Positions 1 through 13,195 are shown, counted from the first letter of the stretch. The stretch: DNA of 64,000 nt from Seminavis robusta (GCA_903772945.1 CAICTM010000156.1:40304-104303); one strand, 5' to 3'. The notes: generated by a model from the letters alone, not told the origin. Translations and numbers: made by a program.

Positions 1-145
1 AAAGATCTTTCATCAGTCATCTCAGCACCCAGCAAACTTTCCGCTCCACCTCACAAATCCAAGCATCCATTGATGTGCTTCGGTATCTTCCAATCTAAAG
101 CTAGGCAAACACATATTTTAATTACTCGTTGTTGTTGTTATCACC

Positions 146-1621
146 ATGGCAGAAACGCCCACCAAAGATCCCAAAGAAGAAGGGGATGACAATGAGGCAA
201 CAACGTCATCGCCTGCCAAGAAAGGCAAAGAGTACCAGTTCCGCGAAGGCCTCGTCGTGCCGGATTCAGTGGATCCTACGCTCGTGACGGGCGACATGGT
301 CGACATGTTGAACCAGTTATCGGATGAAAAAGTCAATGCCGCGTTGGAGACCTACGATACCCAGATCAAATTGAGGGGTTCCGAGATTCGCAGTCCTCGA
401 AATTATCTTCGTGGTATCTTGAAGGGACTGACGGGAGGACACCCTGGCAAGTATGGGCTTCCCAATGGCGTCGTTATCCCCGCATCCATCACCAAGGAAC
501 TTTTGGAAGAGGGCGAACTTTTGGATATTCTCAAGACAATGTCAGTTCGAGATATCAACTCGTGTTTCCGTGACTTTGAGGAACAAACCAAACGCAAGAA
601 CAAGAAGAGCGAAGAAATCCGCAATAAGCATGGCTATCTGTTGGGCATTATCAAATCAGGCTCTCCCTTTAATCTTCCTCAAGGTGTCAATGTTCCCTCG
701 TCGATCAGTTTGACCATGTTGAAGGGAGAAATCCTGGAGACCCTTCAAGGACTCCCCGCCGTCAACATCAACGTTGCCTTTGCCGAGTACGATGACATGG
801 TGCAGCGCAAGGCCGATTCGATTCGCAGTAGATTCGGGTATCTGCTCGGTATAGTCAAGCGCGTCAAGAAAAACTTTGACGAAGAGGCTGCAGAGCATGT
901 GGCATCACAGCAACAAAAGGCAGCGTCGCCTTCGAAAAATGGCAAAGGGCAATCTCCCGCCAAAGGCAACAACGGGGCTGGAACCGAGGGGGCAGCAGAA
1001 GGTACTGGCAAAGGAGATCCCAGCGAAACCTTGAACTTGGTCACGGAAAGTTTTGCCAAGGTCACCAACGAGCTTGTTACGGAACGTCAAGCCAGAACTT
1101 CGTTGGAGAACAAAGTGAAACAAAGCGAAAACCAAAGGGAAGAAACGAACCAAAAAATCTTGCGACTGATGCAAGAATTGGCCGTGGAAAAGGAAACCCG
1201 TGAACGATCGGCTATGGAAGTACAGCGATTGCGCAAGGATCTCGCTTTCGAACGTACGTTGCGGGAGGCTGCGGAAGAAAAGGTGCAACTGTTGGAACAA
1301 GGCAGGGCCCAATTGCAATCGAGTCCAGGTAAGGGAACAGAACAGGTGCAAAAGCTGCAACTGGATCTATCCATAGAACGAGGGTTGCGCGAAAAGACAG
1401 AGAAACTTCTACGTACCGCCGAAGGCAGGATAGAAGAGTTGAATCAAGAAGTGATCACGTTGCAAAACAAAAAGTCCCCTTTTGCAAATTTGTTGAATAC
1501 GACGGATGCCTCAAATGAACTCCCTCCATCACTTGCTGGGCTTTCGGAGCTGGTGTCGATGGCAGATTTTGATCCTGAGACCATGACGTTTAAGGTCAAG
1601 GAGACGGGAACAACCAGCTAG
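146..1621 (+). CDS. Coiled-coil protein with three hnRNP Q acidic-type domains
   Basis: Single-exon gene of 491 residues starting at an ATG in a good context (ccatgg). The N-terminal half carries three copies of a ~60-residue unit at about residues 36-95, 107-172 and 177-240. Each has a helix, a V-N/I-N-x-x-F/L-x-x-Y/F-D/E line, then a closing block of the type R-x-x-Y-L-L-G-I-I-K (RNYLRGILKG, HGYLLGIIKS, FGYLLGIVKR). That closing block resembles the end of the hnRNP Q/SYNCRIP acidic (NURR) domain, which reads S-A-F-L-C-G-V-M-K. A Lys/Ala/Gly-rich linker follows, then a long coiled coil (about 300-450) rich in E, Q, K and R. No RRM, signal peptide or membrane segment is visible. SYNCRIP uses this domain in RNA-associated complexes, so an RNA-related scaffold is a reasonable inference, but the function is not shown by the sequence. 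Confidence 0.8.
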   Translation: MAETPTKDPKEEGDDNEATTSSPAKKGKEYQFREGLVVPDSVDPTLVTGDMVDMLNQLSDEKVNAALETYDTQIKLRGSEIRSPRNYLRGILKGLTGGHPGKYGLPNGVVIPASITKELLEEGELLDILKTMSVRDINSCFRDFEEQTKRKNKKSEEIRNKHGYLLGIIKSGSPFNLPQGVNVPSSISLTMLKGEILETLQGLPAVNINVAFAEYDDMVQRKADSIRSRFGYLLGIVKRVKKNFDEEAAEHVASQQQKAASPSKNGKGQSPAKGNNGAGTEGAAEGTGKGDPSETLNLVTESFAKVTNELVTERQARTSLENKVKQSENQREETNQKILRLMQELAVEKETRERSAMEVQRLRKDLAFERTLREAAEEKVQLLEQGRAQLQSSPGKGTEQVQKLQLDLSIERGLREKTEKLLRTAEGRIEELNQEVITLQNKKSPFANLLNTTDASNELPPSLAGLSELVSMADFDPETMTFKVKETGTTS

Positions 1622-1646
1622 ATTTATGTTTGGAAATAGATGGTTC

Positions 1647-4832
<3,186 letters not shown>

Positions 4833-4947
4833 TTCTGGGCTTCTTGCATGAGTAAATGAAGGACCTGAAGGATGCCTTGAGGGGCGAGTGCGCAAGCACC
4901 ATCAAAACAAGGACTACGGAGTTGACCTGTTGCAAATATACCAGTAC

Positions 4948-4991
4948 GTTGTGTTATGTTCTGGTTATACATGTACTACTGGCTAGTAGTA
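4948..4991. repeat. 44-bp dispersed repeat, copy A
   Basis: A 44-nt stretch beginning gttgtgttatgttctgg is repeated without a mismatch at 12836-12879. This copy starts 116 nt upstream of the AAA ATPase start codon (minus-strand gene). The other copy is in the same orientation, 114 nt upstream of the methyltransferase start. See the corresponding finding. Confidence 0.9.
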
Positions 4992-5174
4992 CTAGTACCG
5001 GGCAGACCCCGGTGATCTCTGAGGCCATTTATTGTGGTGGTGGTGGGCTTTGGTTGGTTGGTTATCCTTAGAGTTAGTGTTTTCTCTAATGGACTTCAGC
5101 CCCCTGGGGCCCCCGTTTTCCGAATTCCTTGCACTTTCTCATAATGATACAACGGATCCCAATATTTTCCTCAC

Positions 5175-5460
5175 ATCGCACACCTCTAAACTCCCTTATA
5201 AAAGCTTCCAAGTCACTTTCTCAGACGGAAAATCTAATGACCTACGTTGCGCACCTCTAAACTCTCTTAAGCTTCCAAGCCACTTTCTCAGACGGAAAAA
5301 TTATTGATCCACGTTGCACACCTCTAAACTCCCTTAAGCTTCCAAGCCACTTTCTCAGACGGACAAATCTAATAACTCACGTTGCACACAACGCTCTAAA
5401 CTCCCTTCAGCTACCAAATCACTTTCTCAGATAGAAAAATCTAATAACTCGTGTTGCACA
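5175..5460. repeat. Minisatellite, four copies of a ~70-bp unit
   Basis: The core ctctaaactcccttaagc is followed by ttccaagccactttctcag and acgg, and recurs with ctctaaa at 5184, 5255, 5322 and 5394, giving spacings of 71, 67 and 72 nt. Copies differ by substitutions and small indels. No open frame is preserved across the copies, so it looks non-coding. Confidence 0.85.
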
Positions 5461-5619
5461 TGTTCCAATTCAGCTCGCCCGGTATATCTATTACACCTCT
5501 GGTGTCCTTTATTTTAGTTTGGTGGTTGTGTGGTGTCACTTTTCCTCTTTCTTTACCGTTAGGGTTACAGGTTACTAGTACCCTCCCCTCCACAAAGGGA
5601 AAAAGCCAGTGGTACCGTA

Positions 5620-6235
5620 CGATTGATTATACATGTAGTGCACGATTATACCATCACGCGGTACCGGCCAGATGTAACCCAACAACCCAACTCCACTCCT
5701 CATACCCACCCGACTCCTGGGCATTGAGCTGGGGAAGGAGCTGCCCAGGAGAAACACTATAGAGATGTCGCTGACTGGGAAGCTGAGGCCAGCAGTGGTG
5801 GTACGACCAGGACTGGGGCTGGAACTAGCAGGACCAGTACGATTATACAATTATGCGGTACCGGCCAGATGTAACCCAACAACCAAACTCTGCTCCTCAT
5901 ACTGACCCGACTCCTCAGCTGGCTAAGAGGGTTGCTTGGTAGCTCTAGCCATAATGCTAGGAAAACTGCTAGGGAGCCATATCACTAGCTGGGAGGGTTG
6001 CTTGTTAGCTAGCAAATGCTAACTGACTGGAAGTTGGGAGGATGGAGCTAGGAGAATGCTGCTTTGGAGCCCTGTCACTGGCTTGGAGAGTTGCTCAAGT
6101 GGTAGCTATCTAAAGCAAGTATACATTCTGGGAGCCCAAGGCAGTAAGTATTTGCTATTTGCTTGCCAATCAACTGGCAGCCCTTTTTGCTATTTCTATT
6201 TCCGTAGTTGGCGCATCTTGTTTAACTCGGTCTGG
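5620..6235. repeat. Degenerate duplicated tract
   Basis: Two ~80-bp segments at 5644-5728 and 5840-5920 share gcggtaccggccagatgtaa and the downstream stretch ending cccgactcct. After them, a looser ~70-90 bp unit with gagggttgcttg/tagct and gctagg.gagcc recurs about three times between 5920 and 6110. No gene is recognisable in this tract; short ORFs here have no domain-like content. Confidence 0.7.
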
Positions 6236-6268
6236 ATTGATGGCCAGAGCGATGATCGCTGCGATGCC

Positions 6269-6406
6269 AATAAATAAATAATAAATTTAAAAATAAATTA
6301 ATAAATAATTATATTTATTTTATTAATTAATTTTATTTTAATTTAATAATAAATATAATTTAATTAATTATAATTAATTAATTAATTTATTATTTATTAA
6401 TTTAAT
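6269..6406. repeat. 138-bp block with only A and T
   Basis: From 6269 to 6406 there is not one G or C. The block is built from taaataaata-type runs and from palindromic ttaattaa runs. It abuts the decayed retroelement on its right. It could be a simple-sequence tail, a matrix-attachment-like or nucleosome-free region, or an insertion scar; nothing in the sequence decides this. Confidence 0.9.
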
Positions 6407-6410
6407 GTTG

Positions 6411-7420
6411 TACTACCCACACAAACGCATGCCTCAAAAACATTCCACTAGGGGTGTTCCAAAGACTTGCTAAACTCACTAAGTTACCAACAAGAATGCA
6501 ACCAAACCCTCGATGAGATCTATCCACTACACTTCGAGGCGCTGAAGAAAGCTGGACTGGTTCAGACCAGATACCAACACTCCAAGAAGAAATACAACGA
6601 TACTCCCAGAGACAAGAGGACAAAGCAAACGAACCAGATAGAGATGCCAACAACGAAAGAGGAACCGGAACCGATCATTATTTTCTGTATAGGACACTCC
6701 AACGCCTGGACGACCCCAATAAACAAGGTAATCAACGACCCAAGAAGAGCCATGGCCTCAATGGATCAGAACGTCTATGTCCTACAATCGATTCACCAAC
6801 CTGCGAGAATGTTCATGGGCGACCTATCCAGGAAACTCACCAATAACGTCATCTCCACCGAGTTCCAAAATGAAACCTGCAACTGCAAGCCAGGAAATAA
6901 GAAAGAGGCCAATGCCGATTGACGACCGCTGTAGAAACAAACTGGCCATATACTGCATAAATGCATAACTCGGGCAAAAATACGTTGGGGCAACCCAACG
7001 AAACGTCAAAGAACAACATACCAACACTTCACCGCGTCATGCGTCTCCTCTACGGAAACGCAAGTCAGATTCATACCAAGACACTTCGCCAACGAATTCC
7101 AAAACTTCGCACATCCTTCACCATTCCGACTTAACGGCGACATTCAAAGGAACAGCATCGAAATTAGCATCCTATGGCAAGGCAACCCATCAGCACTGTC
7201 AAGACCTTCGGGACACGAAACTGCAGCCTATGCAACAGGGAGCGACTCGAGATACTGAAACGATCCAGAGAATGCCAGAAAAGCTGATCAACTCCTGCAA
7301 CGAAATATACGGAGCATGCGACATAAACCTCGATTTCATAAGTACCACAATAGCCCAAGCACTGATGATTCCCAAGGGGGATGAAAAAGTCAAACAACCG
7401 AAAAGTTACCACAGAGTAAA
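6411..7420 (+). pseudogene. Decayed retroelement, C-terminal GIY-YIG part (Penelope-like type)
   Basis: Reading across frames recovers a conserved layout: a Cys/Asp/Arg/Asn cluster (PIDDRCRNKLAIYC, about 6915-6955), a GIY-YIG-like core (KYVGATQRNVKE, about 6976-7011), then a Cys-rich tail in another frame (CNRERLEILKRSREC, about 7225-7270) and a final KLINSCNEIYGAC block. This order is typical of the GIY-YIG endonuclease module at the C terminus of Penelope-like and some related reverse transcriptases. It is broken by an in-frame TAA at 6967-6969 inside the module, a one-base loss after NVKE, and further frame changes. Upstream of 6900 the frames are more decayed and no RT catalytic motif is readable. 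The plus-strand orientation is clear. I infer a dead 3' fragment of an element. Confidence 0.65.
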
Positions 7421-7780
7421 GCCTGTGTTTTAGCGATTCGGCAGTTTGTGAGTAAACTTACTTAGTTCAGTCACTTTTTGCTAAAATCGTATGAATGCTG
7501 TACAGTCGTAATGCACTGCCCTTGTGCTATGGGAAAAGTTTCTTTGATTTCGTACAAGAAAGTTACACCGATCTGGCCATGCCACTGCAGCCCATCAAGA
7601 TTGACATGGTGAACATGCAGGTTCAAAACTGGGAGTTAGCAGGTGGATTGGCATCTCTGAGCATCACAAGCAAGCTGGGTCAGACAATGATTCTGTCTCT
7701 TCCCCCTGATTGTGATATTGTCAAACCAAGGTCCGCTGTGCCTCCTTGGTGATTTGCAGAATCGAATCGTTGTAAACGGC
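7421..7780. other. Intergenic, no gene recognised
   Basis: An 85-codon open frame (7495-7752, plus strand) is present but shows no domain, signal or family resemblance. It may be more debris of the neighbouring element. The 3' end of the transporter gene begins at 7781. Confidence 0.5.
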
Positions 7781-9088
7781 TCACTGATCATCAGTTTCAA
7801 TAGTTGGATGTTCCCCGTAGACGAATAGTTCGTTGACTTCTGCAATGGCCAAGTCCGCTCCTTCCCTCAACAGTTCATGGTTGGGGTCATCCACATCTTC
7901 AGAATAAGCCCAGCTGGGATTGCTGCTTCCACTGCCTTGAACTAGAATGGCGACTCCCAGCATGAGAATAAATAAACCAATAGGATACATGACTAGATTG
8001 GCAATGCTGTCAAGGTGTTCAAAAGTATGATAGTGAGCTGCACTCATCAGACTGGTGCTGACCACGTAGCTCCCTACTGACACGGCCTGAGAAAAAGTAG
8101 CGTCATAGCGCTTCATTGTGGCTGTATTGAGTAGTAGCCCCCCTAAGCTCAAACCAATGGCAAGGAGGATGAATAATGGCAAATACCAGGGAATAGATAT
8201 GGATGGTCCCTTTTTAAAGGTTGAAACGACAATCAAGCTGTCTTTGACAAAGCACTGTGCCATCCCACTAATGGCGCCTCCGCTTGTCCCCCAAGCAAAC
8301 CGTCTAAGGCTCCGTATAGTAGTAGGACTCCGAATCCACAATGTGATGAGAGCCACATAGACGGCAGAGCTCAAGAAGTAGGCAATGAAGGGTCCTTCTC
8401 GATAGGAGGCCTCAACGGATGCACGGGTGGCATCTCCCTCATTGTTGTGATCTCCAAATATCGCCACTGTTACTTCTCCCGTCACAATTAGTGTTGAAGC
8501 TACCTTTTGTGCAAAGCTTGGTTCCTCTCCCACCAATGACTTGCTGAAGACAATTACCCAAACCAAGTTAAGGCCAGAAAAGGGTGCTAGGATACTGGGA
8601 GTGGCATACTCCATGGCTACCAGGACAAGAGGAGGGCACAACAATGAAATGCCAAGCATACCAGTGAAGCGAAGGATCCGGGCCAAGGTGCAGCAATGGC
8701 AGCATCCAAGTATTGATGCGGCACAGCAACAGCAGGAAGGTGGGAATTCACCCAATAGAGGGATTGTGTTGTCACCCTGTACTGGAGAATCAGTGTGGCT
8801 TTGCGGACAACCCAAACACCGCCCTTGACCTTCATCATCGCCGCATTCTATTTCGACCAGCGGAGATCCATTGGAATTGTCACCGTGTATTGATCCCTCT
8901 TCAAAGTTTGTCTCTATGTACTCTTCGTGGGGATGGATGTCTTCCAAGTTTAGTGCTTGATAGCTGCTTGGTTGCTCGGAAACTTCTTCCATGAGCCAAG
9001 ACTTGCGAATGGTCAATGTCGAGGCGGCCCCAACCAAGGAGGCTATCACTGAGCAGCAGACTCCCGTTATCCAATCTGAAGCGTCCAT
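7781..9088 (-). CDS. NIPA/DMT-like multi-pass membrane transporter
   Basis: Single-exon gene of 435 residues. The longest open frame begins at a GTG (9154), so the first in-frame ATG at 9088 (MDASDW) is chosen. The first membrane helix (TGVCCSVIASLVGAASTLTI) is followed by a long hydrophilic Glu/Asp-rich loop of ~95 residues, then about eight more hydrophobic segments. The second half contains YATPSILAPFSGLNLVWVI and FSKSLVGEEPSFAQKVAS, which follow the drug/metabolite-transporter and NIPA pattern of A-P-x-x-L-V-A-P-L-G followed by a short loop with L-x-E. NIPA proteins are Mg2+ transporters; the substrate here is not determined. The long loop between helices 1 and 2 is unusual for the family. 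The gene is divergent from the gene at 9455, leaving a shared upstream region of 366 bp. Confidence 0.7.
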   Translation of the reverse strand: MDASDWITGVCCSVIASLVGAASTLTIRKSWLMEEVSEQPSSYQALNLEDIHPHEEYIETNFEEGSIHGDNSNGSPLVEIECGDDEGQGRCLGCPQSHTDSPVQGDNTIPLLGEFPPSCCCCAASILGCCHCCTLARILRFTGMLGISLLCPPLVLVAMEYATPSILAPFSGLNLVWVIVFSKSLVGEEPSFAQKVASTLIVTGEVTVAIFGDHNNEGDATRASVEASYREGPFIAYFLSSAVYVALITLWIRSPTTIRSLRRFAWGTSGGAISGMAQCFVKDSLIVVSTFKKGPSISIPWYLPLFILLAIGLSLGGLLLNTATMKRYDATFSQAVSVGSYVVSTSLMSAAHYHTFEHLDSIANLVMYPIGLFILMLGVAILVQGSGSSNPSWAYSEDVDDPNHELLREGADLAIAEVNELFVYGEHPTIETDDQ

Positions 9089-9454
9089 TGTGCTTGCCGC
9101 TTGTGTTTGTGCGCGGCGTCTTCTTCCTGCTGAGCCGATCTTCACCCATCGCACATGGTGACACTCTCCATCATCCGTGGCCGTTGCGGCGTCTTGGTTT
9201 TCTTTTCTCGCGAATCAGTCCCGTTACATTCATGACTATACTTTTTGAGCCGTTTGCACGGCAAACCCGCATCGATGTCATTTCACTTCGAATTCGAACG
9301 TCGCAATGAACAACGCTGCTTGCATCGTCAAAGACAACACAGCATCGACCAACGAAGAATCAATCAACCAAAGAGCTGCTTATATCTTTCTGCTTGCTCC
9401 TCACAGACTTGCCATTGTTGTTTTTGAGTAGCGAGTGAGAAAGGAGCGTCGAAA

Positions 9455-11317
9455 ATGTCAGAGATTTGGATGACTTCGGGCAGACGACGCCTTCGATACA
9501 AAGAGGGCGAATCGATCGCCCAACGAGCAAAGGCTCGAGCTGCCTTCATGGGATACATTCCAAAGAAACGAAATCGTGCAGGGAAAGGAAGCAAGAACAT
9601 TCAACGCAATCATCCAAGGTTTACCAAGCGAACATCATGTAAGTGGGCTCTGCGATCTCATGGTGTTGGTTAGTCAATTCGTGTGTCCGTGTTCGGAAAC
9701 GCTCACCCACGATACCGAATCTCTCTTGCTTTCGATGCAGTTGAGGCTTTGGGTAGTAGCTGGTCGTGTCCTCTCGCAAGACGCGGCATTGTTGCGGCAG
9801 GAGAACCACAGCGAACAGACCGAGAATCGAACGGACTCCAGGACAACGCGACATCGGGGTCGAAAGACGCAACTGCTGTACAGCCTCCTCGAAAAAGAAT
9901 ACGGGATGCCAACGCTTCAAATCATTTCTTCCCAAACAATGTCCCTAAAAAGCCCGTGCCACCTCCGATGAGACAGTACCCTCGTCCGATGCATCAGCAG
10001 ACTGGCCGTGTGGTGCCAAAAGTCCAACGACCTCAAATTCCTGCAAACCCCTCGTTCCGACCACCTCCGCAGGGTCCACCCCGAACTAGCCTTCATCGGT
10101 CACAGCCTCAACCACCAGGACCATACTTTCAGCAGCCGCAGCACCACTATCGGCAAGAAGTCTCATATCCATCTGAGCCCTCACAAGAGCGAAATTCCAT
10201 CGGCCACCTCTTTGATGACGACTCAACTCTCCCAACTGATCAATCCTACCAGCCCACTGAATTCTATGATCAAGAATACCACCATTACCCACAAGACACG
10301 TTGCCTCGCGGTACAAATTGGTCACATCAGCCGTCTCAATCTGACTTTAATGATCGCCCGCCGCATCGTGCTCCTGAGCCGGCACCATGGTACGATGAAA
10401 ACTGCTTCGATCAACAACCATGGTCTCCAACTGAACCCTATGAGACGTTACTAGACTCAATCCATAGCCTCGGAGGACAGCAATCGTATCATCCCGAAGT
10501 GCAGTTTCCAGCTGAGCCTCAAGAGTATCTGCCGAGTGGACATTTGGAAGCTCCCAATATTCACGGCTACGGCTACAATGAACAGAGAGGCGGTTTCTTC
10601 GAAGAGAACGATACGAATGACCACTTCGAGCATCATGATAACCAGTACCACGACGAGGACGTTCATCAACAAGAGCACACACAGCCCTTGCTGCCGCCAC
10701 AGGCACCAAGTGGTTTCTTTCGAGAAGGGCCGGGCACAGTAGAATTCACAGGACCAGCAACGCTTAGAACGAACCATCAAGCACACTTTGCAATCAGTGT
10801 GACCCCCGCCTCTCAGTCCACGTTTCATCAAGCAGGTTTTGACCAACTTCCTGAACGATCTACCCGTCGTTCAGACCCGTTGAGCACAGCCCGTCAGTCC
10901 TTCCACAGCAGTACCGGGCCAACGCAAGCACAAGGACATCAACGTCAGGCGGGACAGTCAAATGAAGGATGCGAGCACGACAGCTATTTTGGGCTTGGGC
11001 AGACTAGAGCACCAGGCGGCTGGCTGGGGAACGGAGATGTTCGACAACACCACGTGCCGACGCAAGATTGTTTTTCGGAATCCCATCAGTGTGATGACGA
11101 GACCCCCCGGGTTCCCCCCAACGATGTACCCTTCGGTGTGATCACTACCGTTACGACTCCAGGGGGAGGCCCGGCCATGAGCGCCATGACTGAAGGAAGC
11201 GAGTTCGCCGCTTGTGTTATTCCAGGGCACGCTGGGAACGACAGTTTTCATGAGTCGTCTGGTTACGCTGGTGACGTATCAAATGAGAACAACGGCATCG
11301 ATGATGCTAATTTCTGA
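9455..11317 (+). CDS. Low-complexity Pro/His/Gln-rich protein, two exons
   Basis: Exon 1 is 9455-9638 and exon 2 is 9741-11317, joined across a GT-AG intron (gtaagt, tttcgatgcag) with a split codon; the model gives 586 residues. The first 60 residues are basic and look structured (RYKEGESIAQRAKARAAFMG, then IPKKRNRAGKG). From about residue 100 on, the protein is low complexity, rich in P, H, Q, S, D and E, with many HQ, PQP and YHH clusters and no cysteine-rich motif. No signal peptide or membrane segment is visible. I do not recognise the family. The composition suggests an intrinsically disordered protein, possibly nuclear given the basic head, but this is inference. Confidence 0.75.
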
Positions 11318-11708
11318 CAACCAAGACCAAGGGGAACAAGACACTAAAGCGGGAGACCTTCTATTGCGTGCCGGTATCTGTACAAGTCACCGTATTCTGT
11401 TGCATGTAGTGTAGATCTTGACAAGTCTCATAGCTCTTACATGTTACTAAACAACTAAGTTCGTTTGCAACATCCTTACTACCCTACTCGCATTTACACC
11501 GGTACCTGGTACCGTACCAACGTGCAATGCTTTCGGGATCAACAATCATTCGTGCTCCAACGGCATTTGGGTTGGACGGGCAAAGCTTCGTGCCTTTTAA
11601 GAGTTGCTTGCTGTAGAAGATCAATGATTGGACAGCCTCCCGGAGGGCGAAGGTTTCATACCAGGCCATCTGTGACGAAATTCTTTTCGAGTTGTTGTTC
11701 CCTGCACT
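11318..11708. other. Intergenic between convergent genes
   Basis: The 391-bp space holds the 3' ends of two convergent genes. It contains a short palindromic patch (ggtacctggtaccgtacc at about 11501-11518). No gene was seen. Confidence 0.6.
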
Positions 11709-12722
11709 TCATGGCTTCTGCAGAATGCAAACGAGACGATATGCAGTGTCCTCATTGTTGATATCTACTTCCTCTGAGAGAGCCCCATACATTGCAGCCA
11801 CCTTAAACCCAGAACAGCGAGCAAAGAGCTCCATTTCTTGAGCCGTGAAAAGCTTCAGAGGAACCACTCCACGGATACTTTTCTTTTCCGCATCTTCAAC
11901 ACCTGTCAAGTTGAGCACCACTGTGTTCTGCCGCACTTGCTGGATTGGATCGATTTCATCATTCTCGTCTCCCCAAACCACGTGAAGCTCCCCATATTCT
12001 TTCCCATTGTCGTCGTCCAACGGTACATCCCAGCTGTTTGTCGTGGACTCTATCATGTTGAAAACTTCGTTTGGATGGGGTAGCTCTAGAATCAGAGTCC
12101 CTTTTGGAGTCAACGAGCGATGGATGGCCTTCAAACAGGCAATAACATCCTCGTTTGTTGTCATGTGTTGGAGGGAACCAGCCAGAATCCAAGCAGAATC
12201 GCATGGTTCTTCCAATTCAAAGGTTCTCATATCATCACACAGAAATGTGAACTTGGAAGACAACATGTCATTATCAAGCACTTCCCTGGCTACGCCGCGC
12301 CCATATTCGACCATTTCGGGAGACAAATCCAAGGCGATTGCACGGTCTACCAGTTTGGAAGACAATGCTTCCATGCAATGCCGACCAGGACCAGATGCCA
12401 CTTCAATCACAGATTTTGCCTTTTGGCCAGACACTTTTTCGTGAGAATCCAAGAGAAACTCCACCTCGCTTTCATAGTTTCGATACCCCATGGCTAGATC
12501 ATACAAGGCTGGAGCAGAGTATATTCTCTTGAGATTTTCAATACTGCCACTGCCTTTCTTTGCTTCATCCTCGTTTGTGGAGGATCTCTTGCCAAATCCT
12601 TGGCCACCAAAAAGCTGCGAAGGCGTTGTTTGGAGTTGCTTCACTTTCTTCAGTGGATTAAGGTGAAAAGCAACTGCTAGGGGAAGCAATGCCATCAGAG
12701 TCAAGCTGGAGAATAGTTTCAT
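11709..12722 (-). CDS. Plastid-targeted SAM-dependent methyltransferase
   Basis: Single exon. The first ATG of the frame is at 12737 (MSRAT) and a second is at 12722 (MKLFSS); the latter gives a cleaner signal peptide and is used here (337 residues). The N terminus is a hydrophobic signal (LTLMALLPLAVAF) ending AVA-FH with F at the predicted +1, followed by a basic Ser/Lys stretch, which is the bipartite pre-sequence of diatom plastid proteins. The catalytic part has the class I methyltransferase SAM loop VIEVASGPGRHC, the acidic residue ending strand 2 (AIALDLSPEMVEYG), a motif with CDDMRTF and SAWILAGSLQHM, and LILELPHP. The substrate is not indicated. The ~330-residue length is usual for a single-domain methyltransferase plus transit peptide. 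Confidence 0.8.
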   Translation of the reverse strand: MKLFSSLTLMALLPLAVAFHLNPLKKVKQLQTTPSQLFGGQGFGKRSSTNEDEAKKGSGSIENLKRIYSAPALYDLAMGYRNYESEVEFLLDSHEKVSGQKAKSVIEVASGPGRHCMEALSSKLVDRAIALDLSPEMVEYGRGVAREVLDNDMLSSKFTFLCDDMRTFELEEPCDSAWILAGSLQHMTTNEDVIACLKAIHRSLTPKGTLILELPHPNEVFNMIESTTNSWDVPLDDDNGKEYGELHVVWGDENDEIDPIQQVRQNTVVLNLTGVEDAEKKSIRGVVPLKLFTAQEMELFARCSGFKVAAMYGALSEEVDINNEDTAYRLVCILQKP

Positions 12723-12835
12723 TGTTGCTCTGCTCATGGGTGTGATGCTTCCTTCTGGCTATCCGATAATGGATGTAGGTCTCCACAAGCTGAAATATCT
12801 ACCAGTATCTGCTTCGTCTTTGGATGTGGGGGCGT

Positions 12836-12879
12836 GTTGTGTTATGTTCTGGTTATACATGTACTACTGGCTAGTAGTA
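12836..12879. repeat. 44-bp dispersed repeat, copy B
   Basis: Identical over 44 nt to 4948-4991, same orientation. It starts 114 nt upstream of the ATG at 12722. The sequence after it (gttatgttgggtggtg) differs from copy A, so the identity stops sharply. Confidence 0.9.
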
Positions 12880-13195
12880 TGTTATGTTGGGTGGTGTTGG
12901 CATCAGTGACTGACGTTTGAAGCAATCACTAGTTCAACCACGAATGAGTGACAGTCTAAAAGTCTTCCCCATCTCCCTTGAAAACACATGCGTCACAGGT
13001 CTCATTCATTGAGCGTGGAAGGGACTGCCATCCCATGCAACGTGTGTACCGAACGCAAATTCAAGAAAGGATTTTGTTCAGGAGGATGTAACAGTGTGAC
13101 GACAAACGCATAGGAGAGTTGCAACGGCGACAAAGCTGGTTGCTGGCTGCTTCGGTATTACGTATCTTCATTAGCTTTCAGCCAATTCCCACAAA

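Noticed and set aside
905-1360. 151-codon antisense frame within the first gene
   Set aside because: Reverse of coiled-coil sequence, no features.
5160-5460. Possible CRISPR-like array
   Set aside because: Unit ~70 bp with no short repeat and unique spacer pattern; it is a minisatellite in a eukaryotic genome.
7495-7752. 85-codon plus-strand frame beside the retroelement relic
   Set aside because: No match to any retroelement or host domain; may be debris only.
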